This document shows, piece by piece, positions 1-8,816 of a stretch of 14,019 nucleotides of DNA (positions within the stretch are counted from its first letter, which is position 1; each line of letters starts with the position of its first letter). The position numbers were made by a program, and so were the translations under genes. The stretch lies in assembly GCA_030538335.1 (NCBI GenBank), contig JAUNUE010000026.1, forward strand, positions 1-14,019, written 5' to 3'. Source of the stretch: Allobrachymonas sp. GTDB taxonomy: Bacteria; Pseudomonadota; Gammaproteobacteria; Burkholderiales; Burkholderiaceae_C. The notes beneath the pieces are model-generated. The model was not told where the DNA came from and ran no database searches. It saw only the letters and a list, made by a program, of their open reading frames with translations.

Positions 1-33
1 TTCATCAAGAGTCATTGTGGACGCTCTGCTCAT
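1..33 (-). CDS. Possible N-terminus of a divergent gene, cut by the window edge
   Basis: A minus-strand ATG at 33 opens a frame that runs off the left edge and reads MSRASTMTLDE. Eleven codons are too few to identify a product. In Burkholderiales, uvrA is commonly found divergent from a major facilitator superfamily transporter gene, and such transporters often begin with a short polar leader like this one. That identity rests on recalled synteny, not on anything visible here. No clear Shine-Dalgarno motif precedes the ATG. The same frame is also open upstream, back to an ATG near 144 (minus strand), so the true start could lie further in. Low confidence. Confidence 0.3.
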   Translation of the reverse strand, partial: MSRASTMTLDE

Positions 34-432
34 AGATAGGCAGGAACCACGTTGCTGCGGTTTCAACAACCTACCGGAGCCATAAATGCAACTCGCCAAA
101 CAAAAAAATCGCCTTCTGGCTGCGTTCTTGTTCACATCCCTCCTCATTAGAGGTACTCACGCCAGCCGAGGTGGTGGGCCACAAAATACGGCACGCCAAA
201 ACCGGAAGAAAACCCGTCGCGCGACGGTGCAGGTGCGCCCATGTTGAAAAAATCCTTGTTACGGGCAGGAAAACCCAAATCGGCGGATTGCAATTTCAAT
301 GTAAGCGTTTTCTGCGCAAGCACGGGCAGAAATCCATCCAAAAGCGCGAGTGCAGCGCACGGAATTTGCATCTATGATGGGCAGTTGCCCTTTGTGAAGC
401 CGTCGCCCGAACGCTTCCCTGAAAGCCCGTCT
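34..432. other. Leader region upstream of uvrA, no secure gene
   Basis: This 399-base stretch separates the possible left-edge divergent gene from the preferred uvrA start. The uvrA frame stays open upstream of 433 as far as an ATG at 241. That extension (about 64 residues) has no counterpart in the UvrA proteins I know and is treated as untranslated or spurious. Two short frames exist: a 53-codon plus-strand frame (86-247) and a 31-codon minus-strand frame (147-242), described separately. I found no convincing sigma-70 promoter. I also saw no LexA operator of the CTGT-N8-ACAG type, so SOS control of uvrA is not supported by visible sequence. Confidence 0.5.
147..242 (-). CDS. Possible 31-residue small protein
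   Basis: A minus-strand ATG at 242 is preceded by AAGGA at about ten bases, an acceptable ribosome binding site. The frame gives a 31-residue peptide ending FGVPYFVAHHLGWREYL before TAA at 147. By eye about two thirds of third positions are G or C, which fits coding sequence in this host but is weak evidence at this length. The frame is also open upstream to about 371, so it could instead be the tail of a decayed gene. I recognise no family, and it has no membrane segment or signal peptide. It sits antisense to the uvrA leader. Treat it as a candidate only. Confidence 0.22.
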   Translation of the reverse strand: MGAPAPSRDGFSSGFGVPYFVAHHLGWREYL

Positions 433-3411
<2,979 letters not shown>

Positions 3412-3429
3412 TGGTTTCCTTTCGGGAAA

Positions 3430-3475
3430 CACAGCCAAACAAAAAGCGCCTTGAGGCGCTTTTTGTTTGGCTGTG
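3430..3475. terminator. Bidirectional rho-independent terminator between uvrA and the SYLF gene
   Basis: This is a perfect 21-bp inverted repeat, arms 3430-3450 and 3455-3475, with loop TTGA. The inner part is AAAAAGCGCC/GGCGCTTTTT, so each strand has a G+C-rich stem followed by a five-T run. It therefore suits both convergent genes: it begins 18 bases after the uvrA stop and ends 8 bases beyond the stop of the opposing gene. A small extra hairpin (GTTTCC/GGAAAC, 3414-3430) lies immediately on the uvrA side. The structure is read directly from sequence; the terminator role is inferred from its form and position. Confidence 0.88.
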
Positions 3476-3483
3476 CGGATGGA

Positions 3484-4080
3484 TTATTTGATCCGCGTAA
3501 TTTTCGAACCTTGTACCGAGACACCCGCTTCCAGGCCCGCATTGGTCAGCACAAAGCTCGTCACCGGTTGCTGCGCTGTTTGCGTATCGACCATGCCATT
3601 GGCACCCACGGTACCGATGGCCACAGTGCCGTCTACGCCTGCATTCCAGCCCTCGCTGGCGCGGAATTTCTTCAGGGCATCGGCCGAGTTGAAGACGTAG
3701 ATCACAGCCTTGGATTGCGCGCCCGCCTGGAAACCAATCGAGCCAGAAGTGGTCGAATAGTAATCCACCGAACGGCCGCCCACGCGCAAGGCGCCCTGGC
3801 CGTGCTCAGCGCCCACAATGAAGCTGCCGCCCACTACCGCAGGGAATACCAGCACGCCAGCAGCGCGCTGCACCATGTCACGCGAACCCGGAACGGCCGT
3901 GTACAGGCGCGCAAGGGTTGCGTCAACCTGCGAATCAACCGAAGTGCGGTTGACCACCACCGCTGGTTGGGCAGCATGCGGGGGCGTAGTTGTACAAGCT
4001 GTGATGGCGAAACCGCCCAAAGCAACAGTTGCGGCTACAGCAACTGAGCGCAAATGGGTGCGGAGGTTTTTTTCTGTCAT
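3484..4080 (-). CDS. SYLF/Ysc84-domain lipoprotein
   Basis: The 198-residue protein resembles the lipid-binding SYLF (Ysc84) family found in many proteobacteria as an envelope lipoprotein; its exact role is not established. Residues 1-29 form a lipoprotein signal: basic n-region, hydrophobic VAVAATVALGGFA, then lipobox ITAC with lipidation cysteine C29. The SYLF domain follows, recognisable from AAGVLVFPAVVGGSFIVGAE, then GQGALRVGG and GSIGFQAGAQSKAVIYVF, and ends near the C-terminus in VSVQGSKITRIK. The ATG at 4080 is chosen because AGGAG lies six bases upstream and it gives a normal lipoprotein signal. An in-frame ATG at 4110 would add ten residues including acidic ones, which suits a signal peptide less well. 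The gene is 129 bases downstream of gltL on the same strand with no evident terminator between, so read-through is possible. A hairpin covers its ribosome binding site. Confidence 0.92.
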   Translation of the reverse strand: MTEKNLRTHLRSVAVAATVALGGFAITACTTTPPHAAQPAVVVNRTSVDSQVDATLARLYTAVPGSRDMVQRAAGVLVFPAVVGGSFIVGAEHGQGALRVGGRSVDYYSTTSGSIGFQAGAQSKAVIYVFNSADALKKFRASEGWNAGVDGTVAIGTVGANGMVDTQTAQQPVTSFVLTNAGLEAGVSVQGSKITRIK

Positions 4081-4082
4081 GA

Positions 4083-4108
4083 GGAACTCCTCTGGTTTTG
4101 GAAGTTCC
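4083..4108 (-). promoter_or_regulatory. Hairpin covering the ribosome binding site of the SYLF gene
   Basis: In the minus-strand transcript just before the ATG at 4080, GGAACT (complement of 4103-4108) can pair with AGTTCC (complement of 4083-4088). After a one-base bulge, CC pairs with GG, leaving a nine-base loop. The Shine-Dalgarno AGGAG (complement of 4087-4091) is almost entirely inside this stem. The pairing is visible in the sequence. A role in limiting translation, for example as a temperature- or coupling-dependent switch, is inference. An eight-pair hairpin could also arise by chance. Confidence 0.35.
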
Positions 4109-4209
4109 ATTGTTTGCACCGAATGGCGGACGCCGTTGTCAGACTGCGCCGCATTCGAGATTATTGAAGCGTAACGAACCCGCAAGAACTGTCAGCAAAT
4201 GGCTGGCAC

Positions 4210-4947
4210 TCAGTGGTTCAGGATCTTGTTCAAAAAATCCTTGGTGCGCGGCTGGCGGGCATCGGGGTTGCCGAAGAATTCATCACGGCTGCAGTCTTCG
4301 AGAATCTTGCCTCCCACGTCCATGAAGATCACGCGGTGCGCCACCTTCTTGGCAAAACCCATTTCGTGGGTCACCACCATCATGGTCATGCCCTCGTTGG
4401 CCAAACCCACCATCACGTCGAGCACTTCGCCCACCATCTCGGGGTCAAGCGCGGAGGTAGGCTCGTCAAACAGCATCACAATCGGATCCATCGAAAGCGC
4501 CCTGGCAATCGCCACGCGCTGCTGCTGGCCGCCCGACAACTGGCCGGGGAACTTGTCCTTGTGCGCCATCAGGCCCACGCGGTCGAGCATTTTCAGGCCG
4601 CGCTCTTTGGCGTCGCTCAGACTGCGCCCCAACACCTTGACCTGGGCAATGGTGAGGTTCTCGGTCACCGTAAGATGCGGGAACAGCTCAAAGTGCTGGA
4701 ACACCATGCCCACATGGCTGCGCAATTTGGGCAGGTCGGTAGCGGGGCTGTTGACCTGGGTGCCGTTGACGAAAATCTCGCCTTTCTGGATGGGCTCCAG
4801 CCCGTTGACGGTTTTGATGAGCGTGGATTTGCCCGAACCCGAAGGCCCGCACACCACCACCACTTCACCTTTGCTGATGTGGGTGGAACAGTCGTTGAGC
4901 ACCTGCATGGTGCCGTACCACTTGCTCACGTTCTTCATTTCAATCAT
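4210..4947 (-). CDS. gltL: Glutamate/aspartate ABC importer, ATP-binding subunit GltL
   Basis: This cytoplasmic ATPase drives the Glt acidic-amino-acid importer by binding the GltJ/GltK permease pair. The 245-residue protein is full length for polar-amino-acid ABC ATPases and closely resembles E. coli GltL throughout. Motifs in order: A-loop region KWYG, Walker A GPSGSGKST (34-42), Q-loop VFQHFELFPH, signature LSGGQQQR, Walker B VMLFDEPTSALD and the switch histidine in VTHEMGF. The ATG at 4947 is preferred because AAGGA stands eight bases upstream and the reading then begins MIEMKNVSKWYG as in relatives; an in-frame TTG at 4953 is less likely. It lies 24 bases after gltK and is the last glt gene. 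No clear terminator follows it before the SYLF gene. Confidence 0.97.
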   Translation of the reverse strand: MIEMKNVSKWYGTMQVLNDCSTHISKGEVVVVCGPSGSGKSTLIKTVNGLEPIQKGEIFVNGTQVNSPATDLPKLRSHVGMVFQHFELFPHLTVTENLTIAQVKVLGRSLSDAKERGLKMLDRVGLMAHKDKFPGQLSGGQQQRVAIARALSMDPIVMLFDEPTSALDPEMVGEVLDVMVGLANEGMTMMVVTHEMGFAKKVAHRVIFMDVGGKILEDCSRDEFFGNPDARQPRTKDFLNKILNH

Positions 4948-4971
4948 TTGCAAATTCCTTCAGCTTCAGGG

Positions 4972-5658
4972 TCAGCGGATGATGGCCACTTTCTGGTTGA
5001 TGCGCTTGACGATGTACGACAGGCCATAGCAGATCACAAAGTACACCACGGCGGCGACCAGGTAGTTTTCGATGGTGCGGCCAAACAGTTTGCCGGAGTT
5101 GTCAAAACCCTTGAACATGTCGTAGGCGCCAATGGCGTAGACCAATGAGGTATCTTGCAACAGGATGATGACCTGCGTGAGGAACACCGGCAACATGTTG
5201 CGAAAGGCCTGCGGCAACACCACCAGCCGCATGTTCTGGCCGTAGGTCATGCCCAGCGCAAAGCCCGCATTGACCTGGCCGTGCGGAATCGACTGGATGC
5301 CTGCGCGCACGATTTCGGCAAAGTAGGCCGCCTGGAATGCCACAAAGGTAATGACGGCCGACGACTCGGCACGCAAGGCATCGGGCACGCCGATGTTTTT
5401 GTAGAAGCTCAGCGGCACCAGCAAAAAGAACCACAAGATCACCATGACCAGCGGAATTGAGCGCATGCCGTTGATGTAGATGGATGCAGGTATTTCCAGC
5501 AGCTTGACGCCCGACAGGCGCATCAGCGCAAGAATGGTGCCGAGAAAAATGCCGCCCACGGTGGCAATGGCCGTCAGGGTCAGCGTGAAATACAGGCCCT
5601 TGAGGATGTAGTCCTGAACAAACGTCCAGGTGAAATAGCTGAAATCAAGTCCTGCCAT
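4972..5658 (-). CDS. gltK: Glutamate/aspartate ABC importer, permease GltK
   Basis: An inner-membrane permease of the HisM/GlnP type that pairs with GltJ to form the translocation channel. The 228-residue product has several hydrophobic segments, for example near 22-46, 68-84, 100-115 and about 185-210. The cytoplasmic EAA loop at about 115-155 (EIVRAGIQSIPHGQ, then ALGMTYGQNMRLVVLPQA) docks on GltL. The ATG at 5658 is chosen because AGGAGG lies within the end of gltJ at suitable distance; the frame further upstream is buried in gltJ. The gltJ stop TGA (5662-5660) is separated from this ATG by a single T, so translation of the two permeases is probably coupled, as expected for a heterodimer made in equal amounts. 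Confidence 0.96.
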   Translation of the reverse strand: MAGLDFSYFTWTFVQDYILKGLYFTLTLTAIATVGGIFLGTILALMRLSGVKLLEIPASIYINGMRSIPLVMVILWFFLLVPLSFYKNIGVPDALRAESSAVITFVAFQAAYFAEIVRAGIQSIPHGQVNAGFALGMTYGQNMRLVVLPQAFRNMLPVFLTQVIILLQDTSLVYAIGAYDMFKGFDNSGKLFGRTIENYLVAAVVYFVICYGLSYIVKRINQKVAIIR

Positions 5659-5659
5659 A

Positions 5660-6421
5660 TCAGCGGCCTCCTGGTGTTCTGCTGGCCACAATCAGGCCCG
5701 GCACGCGGGTGCGCTTTTCGATAAAACCCAGCACACGGTTGACCAGCAACGCGGTGATGATGTAGAGCACCGTAACCACCAGGTACACCTCGATGGGGCG
5801 CGAGGTTTCTTCAGCCACCTGCATGGCGTATTGCGTCAGCTCGGCAACCGAAACGGCAAAAGCGGCCGATGAGTTCTTGACCAGGTTCATCGACTCGCTG
5901 GTCAGCGGTGGCAGGATGATGCGCACCGCCATCGGCATCAGCACATAGCGGTAGGTCTGCCAGGTGCTCATGCCCAGCGCCTGCGCCGCATTGCGCTGGC
6001 CACGCGGCAGCGACTGGATGCCGGCGCGCACCTGCTCGGCAATACGCGCCGAGGTAAAAAAACCGAGTGCAAAAACCACCAACACAAAACTGGGCAAACC
6101 CTTGAACACCGGCACCAGTACCGGCAGCACAAAGTACCAGATGAAAATTTGCACCAGCAGCGGGATGTTGCGAAACAGCTCCACCCATGCCGTACCAAAG
6201 CCGTAAAAGATGCGGCCGCTGGGCCGGTCTTGCGGCAGCGTGCGCATCACGCCAATCACGGCGCCCACCAGCAATGCCAACAACAAGGCGCCCACCGATA
6301 CGGCTGCTGTCCAGCCCCAAGCCTTGAACACCCAGTTCAGATAAGTGTCTTCGCCGAAGCAGCCGGGTACCACTTCGAGTGTGTATTTGTCTTTGCAGAA
6401 TGCCTGCCAGTCCCAGTTCAT
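5660..6421 (-). CDS. gltJ: Glutamate/aspartate ABC importer, permease GltJ
   Basis: The second inner-membrane permease of the Glt importer, 253 residues. It starts MNWDWQAF, the usual beginning for this family, with GGAG eight bases upstream. In-frame ATGs at 6442 and 6451 lack a good Shine-Dalgarno motif and were not chosen. Hydrophobic segments are visible near 36-58, 84-106, 110-124 and about 215-235. The EAA loop spans about 129-171 (EQVRAGIQSLPRGQ, ALGMSTWQTYRYVLMP). It follows gltI by 107 bases, a gap that holds a terminator, and is joined to gltK by a one-base gap. A periplasmic loop with two cysteines near residues 9 and 21 precedes the first strong membrane segment. Confidence 0.96.
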   Translation of the reverse strand: MNWDWQAFCKDKYTLEVVPGCFGEDTYLNWVFKAWGWTAAVSVGALLLALLVGAVIGVMRTLPQDRPSGRIFYGFGTAWVELFRNIPLLVQIFIWYFVLPVLVPVFKGLPSFVLVVFALGFFTSARIAEQVRAGIQSLPRGQRNAAQALGMSTWQTYRYVLMPMAVRIILPPLTSESMNLVKNSSAAFAVSVAELTQYAMQVAEETSRPIEVYLVVTVLYIITALLVNRVLGFIEKRTRVPGLIVASRTPGGR

Positions 6422-6470
6422 CGGGTTCTCCGGCTCGTTCATGACTGGCATGAAAAGAGGTCATGCCCTG

Positions 6471-6502
6471 AAAAACAAGGCGCCCGGCTTGGGGCGCCTT
6501 GT
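6471..6502 (-). terminator. Rho-independent terminator between gltI and gltJ
   Basis: ACAAGGCGCC (6475-6484) and GGCGCCTTGT (6493-6502) form a perfect 10-bp stem, extendable by one C-G pair inside, around CGGCTTGG. Read on the minus strand the stem runs into TTTTT (complement of 6471-6475), the classical form. It lies 26 bases after the gltI stop and about 50 bases before the gltJ start, inside the transporter operon. Structure is seen; partial termination that keeps GltI in excess is inferred. Confidence 0.8.
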
Positions 6503-6528
6503 GCACACAAAAACCGTGCGCTTACGCC

Positions 6529-7527
6529 TTATTGCTGGGCGTATTCTTCCATCGGTTTGCTGTTGGGGTTGGCCCAGGCATCTTTGGTGCTGGCCGACAG
6601 CGGCAGATTCAACACGGTGTTGTTCGGCGGAATCGGCTGCATGAACCACTTGTCATACAGTTTTTCGAGCGAACCGTCGGTGATCTGGCGTTTGATGCTG
6701 TTGTCGATGGCATCCTTGAACTTGGTGTCGCCCTTGGGCAGCATGCAGGCAATCGGCTCTACCGACAGCACCTCACCCACGATCTTGAAGTTTTTCGGAT
6801 CACGCGAACGGGCGATGTTGGCAGCCAAAATGGAGCCGTCCATCACAAACGCATCGGCCTTGCCGGTTTCGAGCAGCAGGAAGCTCTCGGCGTGGTCTTT
6901 GCCCATGATTTCCTTGAACTCCAGGCCCTGGGCGCGCTCGTGCTTGCGCAGGTGCTGCACCGAGGTAGTGCCCGTGGTCGTAGCAATCGTCTTGCCCGAC
7001 AGGTCCTTCACGCTTTCGATCTTGGAATCAGCCCGCACGGCAATGCGCACTTCTTCCACATAGGTGGTCACGGCAAAGTCCACATCCTTCTGGCGCGTGG
7101 CGTTGTTGGTGGTGGAGCCGCACTCAAAATCGATGGTGCCGTTTTGCAGCAGCGGAATGCGGTTTTGCGAAGTGATGACCTGGTAGTTGGTCTTGAGGTC
7201 AGGCGCGTTGAGGTCTTTTTTCAGATCATCGATGATGCGCTCGGCCATCTCGGTGTGGAAGCCCACATACTTGCCGCCACCGATGCTGAAGCCCAGACCC
7301 GAGGAATCGCGCACGCCGAGGTTCACCACACCGCTGGTCTTGATTTTTTCGAGCGTATCGGCTGCGCGCGCAGCTGCAGGCGCAGAAGCGGCGACACTCG
7401 CGCCACTGGCAGGCACTGCCGCGCTGGCGGCTGGCGCCTGGGCGGTCTTGTTGTCACAGGCGGCAAGCCCGGCCAGCGACAGTGCCGCCAGAATGGGCGC
7501 GGACTTGGAAAGAATCGTTTGTTTCAT
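6529..7527 (-). CDS. gltI: Glutamate/aspartate-binding lipoprotein GltI
   Basis: The periplasmic solute-binding component of the Glt importer, capturing glutamate and aspartate and delivering them to GltJ/GltK. The 332-residue protein has a basic n-region, a hydrophobic stretch and lipobox LAAC with lipidation cysteine C24. An Ala/Pro/Ser-rich linker of about 30 residues follows, then a family 3 solute-binding domain from about 58 to 315. The most telling block is TSQNRIPLLQNGTIDFECGS, nearly the same as in E. coli GltI, followed by TTNN; the KWFMQPIPP end also matches. E. coli GltI is a soluble periplasmic protein, so lipid anchoring is a difference. Aspartate at +2 after the cysteine would, by the E. 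coli Lol rule, retain it in the inner membrane next to its permease. GGAGG lies eight bases before the ATG. It is first in the glt operon. Confidence 0.95.
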   Translation of the reverse strand: MKQTILSKSAPILAALSLAGLAACDNKTAQAPAASAAVPASGASVAASAPAAARAADTLEKIKTSGVVNLGVRDSSGLGFSIGGGKYVGFHTEMAERIIDDLKKDLNAPDLKTNYQVITSQNRIPLLQNGTIDFECGSTTNNATRQKDVDFAVTTYVEEVRIAVRADSKIESVKDLSGKTIATTTGTTSVQHLRKHERAQGLEFKEIMGKDHAESFLLLETGKADAFVMDGSILAANIARSRDPKNFKIVGEVLSVEPIACMLPKGDTKFKDAIDNSIKRQITDGSLEKLYDKWFMQPIPPNNTVLNLPLSASTKDAWANPNSKPMEEYAQQ

Positions 7528-7562
7528 GAAAAAGGCCTCCGGAAGTTATTGGAACCAAGGGC

Positions 7563-7568
7563 ATATTA
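7563..7568 (-). promoter_or_regulatory. Candidate -10 element for the glt operon
   Basis: TAATAT on the minus strand (complement of 7563-7568) matches four of six consensus positions and lies about 36 bases before the gltI ATG, a plausible distance for a short leader. No good -35 hexamer is seen 16-18 bases upstream. That position is instead occupied by direct repeats, which suggests an activator-dependent or regulated promoter. This is a candidate only. Confidence 0.35.
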
Positions 7569-7581
7569 GCCGACATTGGCA

Positions 7582-7603
7582 CTTGTTACGAACGCTTGTT
7601 ACG
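7582..7603. repeat. Tandem 9-bp direct repeat at the presumed gltI promoter
   Basis: CTTGTTACG occurs at 7582-7590 and exactly again at 7595-7603, a 13-base period with an ACGC-containing spacer. On the minus strand it reads CGTAACAAG twice, just upstream of the candidate -10 element and covering the -35 zone. Exact direct repeats at that place often bind a regulator. Which regulator cannot be told from sequence. Confidence 0.45.
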
Positions 7604-7760
7604 ATTTTTGCACCAGCGAAAGCCATCTTTCGCCGCGTCCGCGACCAGCAAGGGGGTCTATTGTAAGGACAGCTCAAGCTTCGATACAAACACCGGGACT
7701 AGGGTAAACCGCTATAAAGGCGACGGGATGCAACAGCATCCAAACGCCCAATTCAATGAC

Positions 7761-7784
7761 AAAAAAAGTGAAATACCTATTCAC
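7761..7784 (-). terminator. Weak candidate terminator at the end of the pilus operon
   Basis: On the minus strand GTGAA (complement of 7780-7784) can pair with TTCAC (complement of 7768-7772) over a seven-base loop, followed directly by seven Ts (complement of 7761-7767). The stem is short and overlaps the fimT stop codon. A second hairpin, GGATGC-AACA-GCATCC at 7726-7741, lies downstream without a T run. One of the two probably ends the operon, but neither is strong. The rest of the 7528-7776 gap holds the gltI promoter region and nothing else recognisable. Confidence 0.35.
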
Positions 7785-8310
7785 AGACATTGCCAGACAC
7801 CGAGCAAACCCGTGCCCGGCCTGTGGTAGAAACAACCACACATTTCTGGTTACTTGTGTCTGCGTGTTTGACCGGGATGCTGCCAGCGGCACGACTTGTC
7901 AAGAAGCCGTCAGCAGAATACGAAAAAGTATTCACCTTGGCGCATGCTGTGATAGTAGCGGAGGTCAGTCTGCTGTTCATTGCTTCGCGCTCGTGTATAA
8001 GCTCATCTACAGTTGCGTCGAACGCGCCTTTAGTTTTTTTGTTATCTACATATACACGCCAACCGCTGGTCCAATCGCCCGTAGTCACGGGGGCTACGGT
8101 AACCTGCCGATTTCTACTCAAGGCTGTAGTTCTTGCTGTTTCAAGCGATACACGCAATTCATTCACAGTATCTGTCAATAGTTGATTGGCAGCTATGGTT
8201 TGAAAAGACGGGGTGGCCATTGCAGCCATGATACCCACAATGGCAAGCACCACCATCAACTCAATCAGGGTAAAACCACGATTTCGCAAAATAGGCAGGC
8301 TGGTTTTCAT
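7777..8310 (-). CDS. fimT: Type IV minor prepilin, GspH/FimT family
   Basis: A 177-residue prepilin of the GspH/FimT/FimU type, a minor pilin expected in the tip-priming complex of the type IV pilus. The N-terminus is textbook: a short basic leader, then cleavage by prepilin peptidase after G12 in NRG/FTLIELMV, with glutamate at mature position 5 and a hydrophobic helix to about residue 35. The body fits the GspH fold: NELRVSLETARTTALSRN after the helix, a WTSGWRVYVD segment, and a C-terminal STTGRARVC strand with paired cysteines. It starts nine bases after the pilE stop, with AAGG overlapping the end of pilE, so it is the last gene of the operon. In Pseudomonas the equivalent FimU gene comes first. 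The symbol is by family resemblance; gspH-like or fimU would serve equally. Confidence 0.9.
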   Translation of the reverse strand: MKTSLPILRNRGFTLIELMVVLAIVGIMAAMATPSFQTIAANQLLTDTVNELRVSLETARTTALSRNRQVTVAPVTTGDWTSGWRVYVDNKKTKGAFDATVDELIHEREAMNSRLTSATITACAKVNTFSYSADGFLTSRAAGSIPVKHADTSNQKCVVVSTTGRARVCSVSGNVCE

Positions 8311-8319
8311 GGCGCAACC

Positions 8320-8811
8320 TTACCCTTTCCAACAGTTGTCACTACTGGCTGTATCTTTGCCTAAGGTATAGCGCTCTCCACCTTTTTTCTTGCAGGCTCT
8401 GGCGCCTTTGCTATCCATATAGAAGACCTCTACAGAAGTAGGCGGCTTATCACCGAATCGTGCAGTGGCCTGAATTTCAATGCAGGTCGCTACAGTTGCA
8501 TCATCCTCGTCGCAAGTTGTCGATGCAATAATGCAGGCACTGGAATCAGAACTGTCACCAGAAAAGTTTTTAATCCTGGGGTTTTCAGCATTATTGGCTA
8601 CAGCCAAGTAGGTATTGTATTGCGTGAAATACCGCTCTTGCTGCTGCATGACCTGCATGACTCCAGCCCTGCATTCATTGCGTTTGCCACGTGCAATATA
8701 GGTAGTGTACGAAGGGTAGGCAATTGCACCCAGCACCCCCAGAATGATAATCACGATCAATACTTCAATCAGCGTAAAGCCGTTTTGTAACAATAGTGTT
8801 TTTTTACGCAT
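8320..8811 (-). CDS. pilE: Type IV minor pilin PilE
   Basis: A 163-residue prepilin of the PilE type, a minor pilin that co-assembles with the PilV/W/X set. The leader MRKKTLLLQNG is cut after G11; the mature protein begins FTLIEVLIVIIILGV with the required glutamate at position 5. The conserved segment after the helix (RGKRNECRAGVMQVMQQQER) and the C-terminal DNCWKG are typical of this subfamily. The cysteine near the C-terminus probably forms the D-region disulfide. The ATG at 8811 is preferred because GGGAG lies eight bases upstream. An ATG at 8817 overlaps the pilY1 stop as ATGA but has almost no spacing to that motif, and a GTG at 8820 even less. The five-base gap to pilY1 indicates coupled translation. 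Confidence 0.93.
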   Translation of the reverse strand: MRKKTLLLQNGFTLIEVLIVIIILGVLGAIAYPSYTTYIARGKRNECRAGVMQVMQQQERYFTQYNTYLAVANNAENPRIKNFSGDSSDSSACIIASTTCDEDDATVATCIEIQATARFGDKPPTSVEVFYMDSKGARACKKKGGERYTLGKDTASSDNCWKG

Positions 8812-8816
8812 GACCA

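Noticed and set aside
26..43. CTG-N12-CAG palindrome resembling a LexA box near the left edge
   Set aside because: LexA boxes of the usual type have ten bases between CTG and CAG with T and A flanking inside; here there are twelve and the inner bases do not fit.
241..432. In-frame N-terminal extension of UvrA from ATG 241
   Set aside because: The 64 extra residues have no counterpart in UvrA proteins and no good ribosome binding site. A GTG at 433 gives a normal start, though GTG 394 cannot be excluded.
4213..5148. 311-codon plus-strand frame opposite gltL and gltK
   Set aside because: Histidine-rich, low-complexity translation typical of an antisense shadow. The opposite strand encodes clear ABC transporter subunits.
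6499..7569. 356-codon plus-strand frame opposite gltI
   Set aside because: Antisense shadow of a well-supported binding-protein gene, with no motif or ribosome binding site of its own.
7726..7741. GGATGC-AACA-GCATCC hairpin as an operon terminator
   Set aside because: No T run follows on either strand, so it is not called as a separate terminator.
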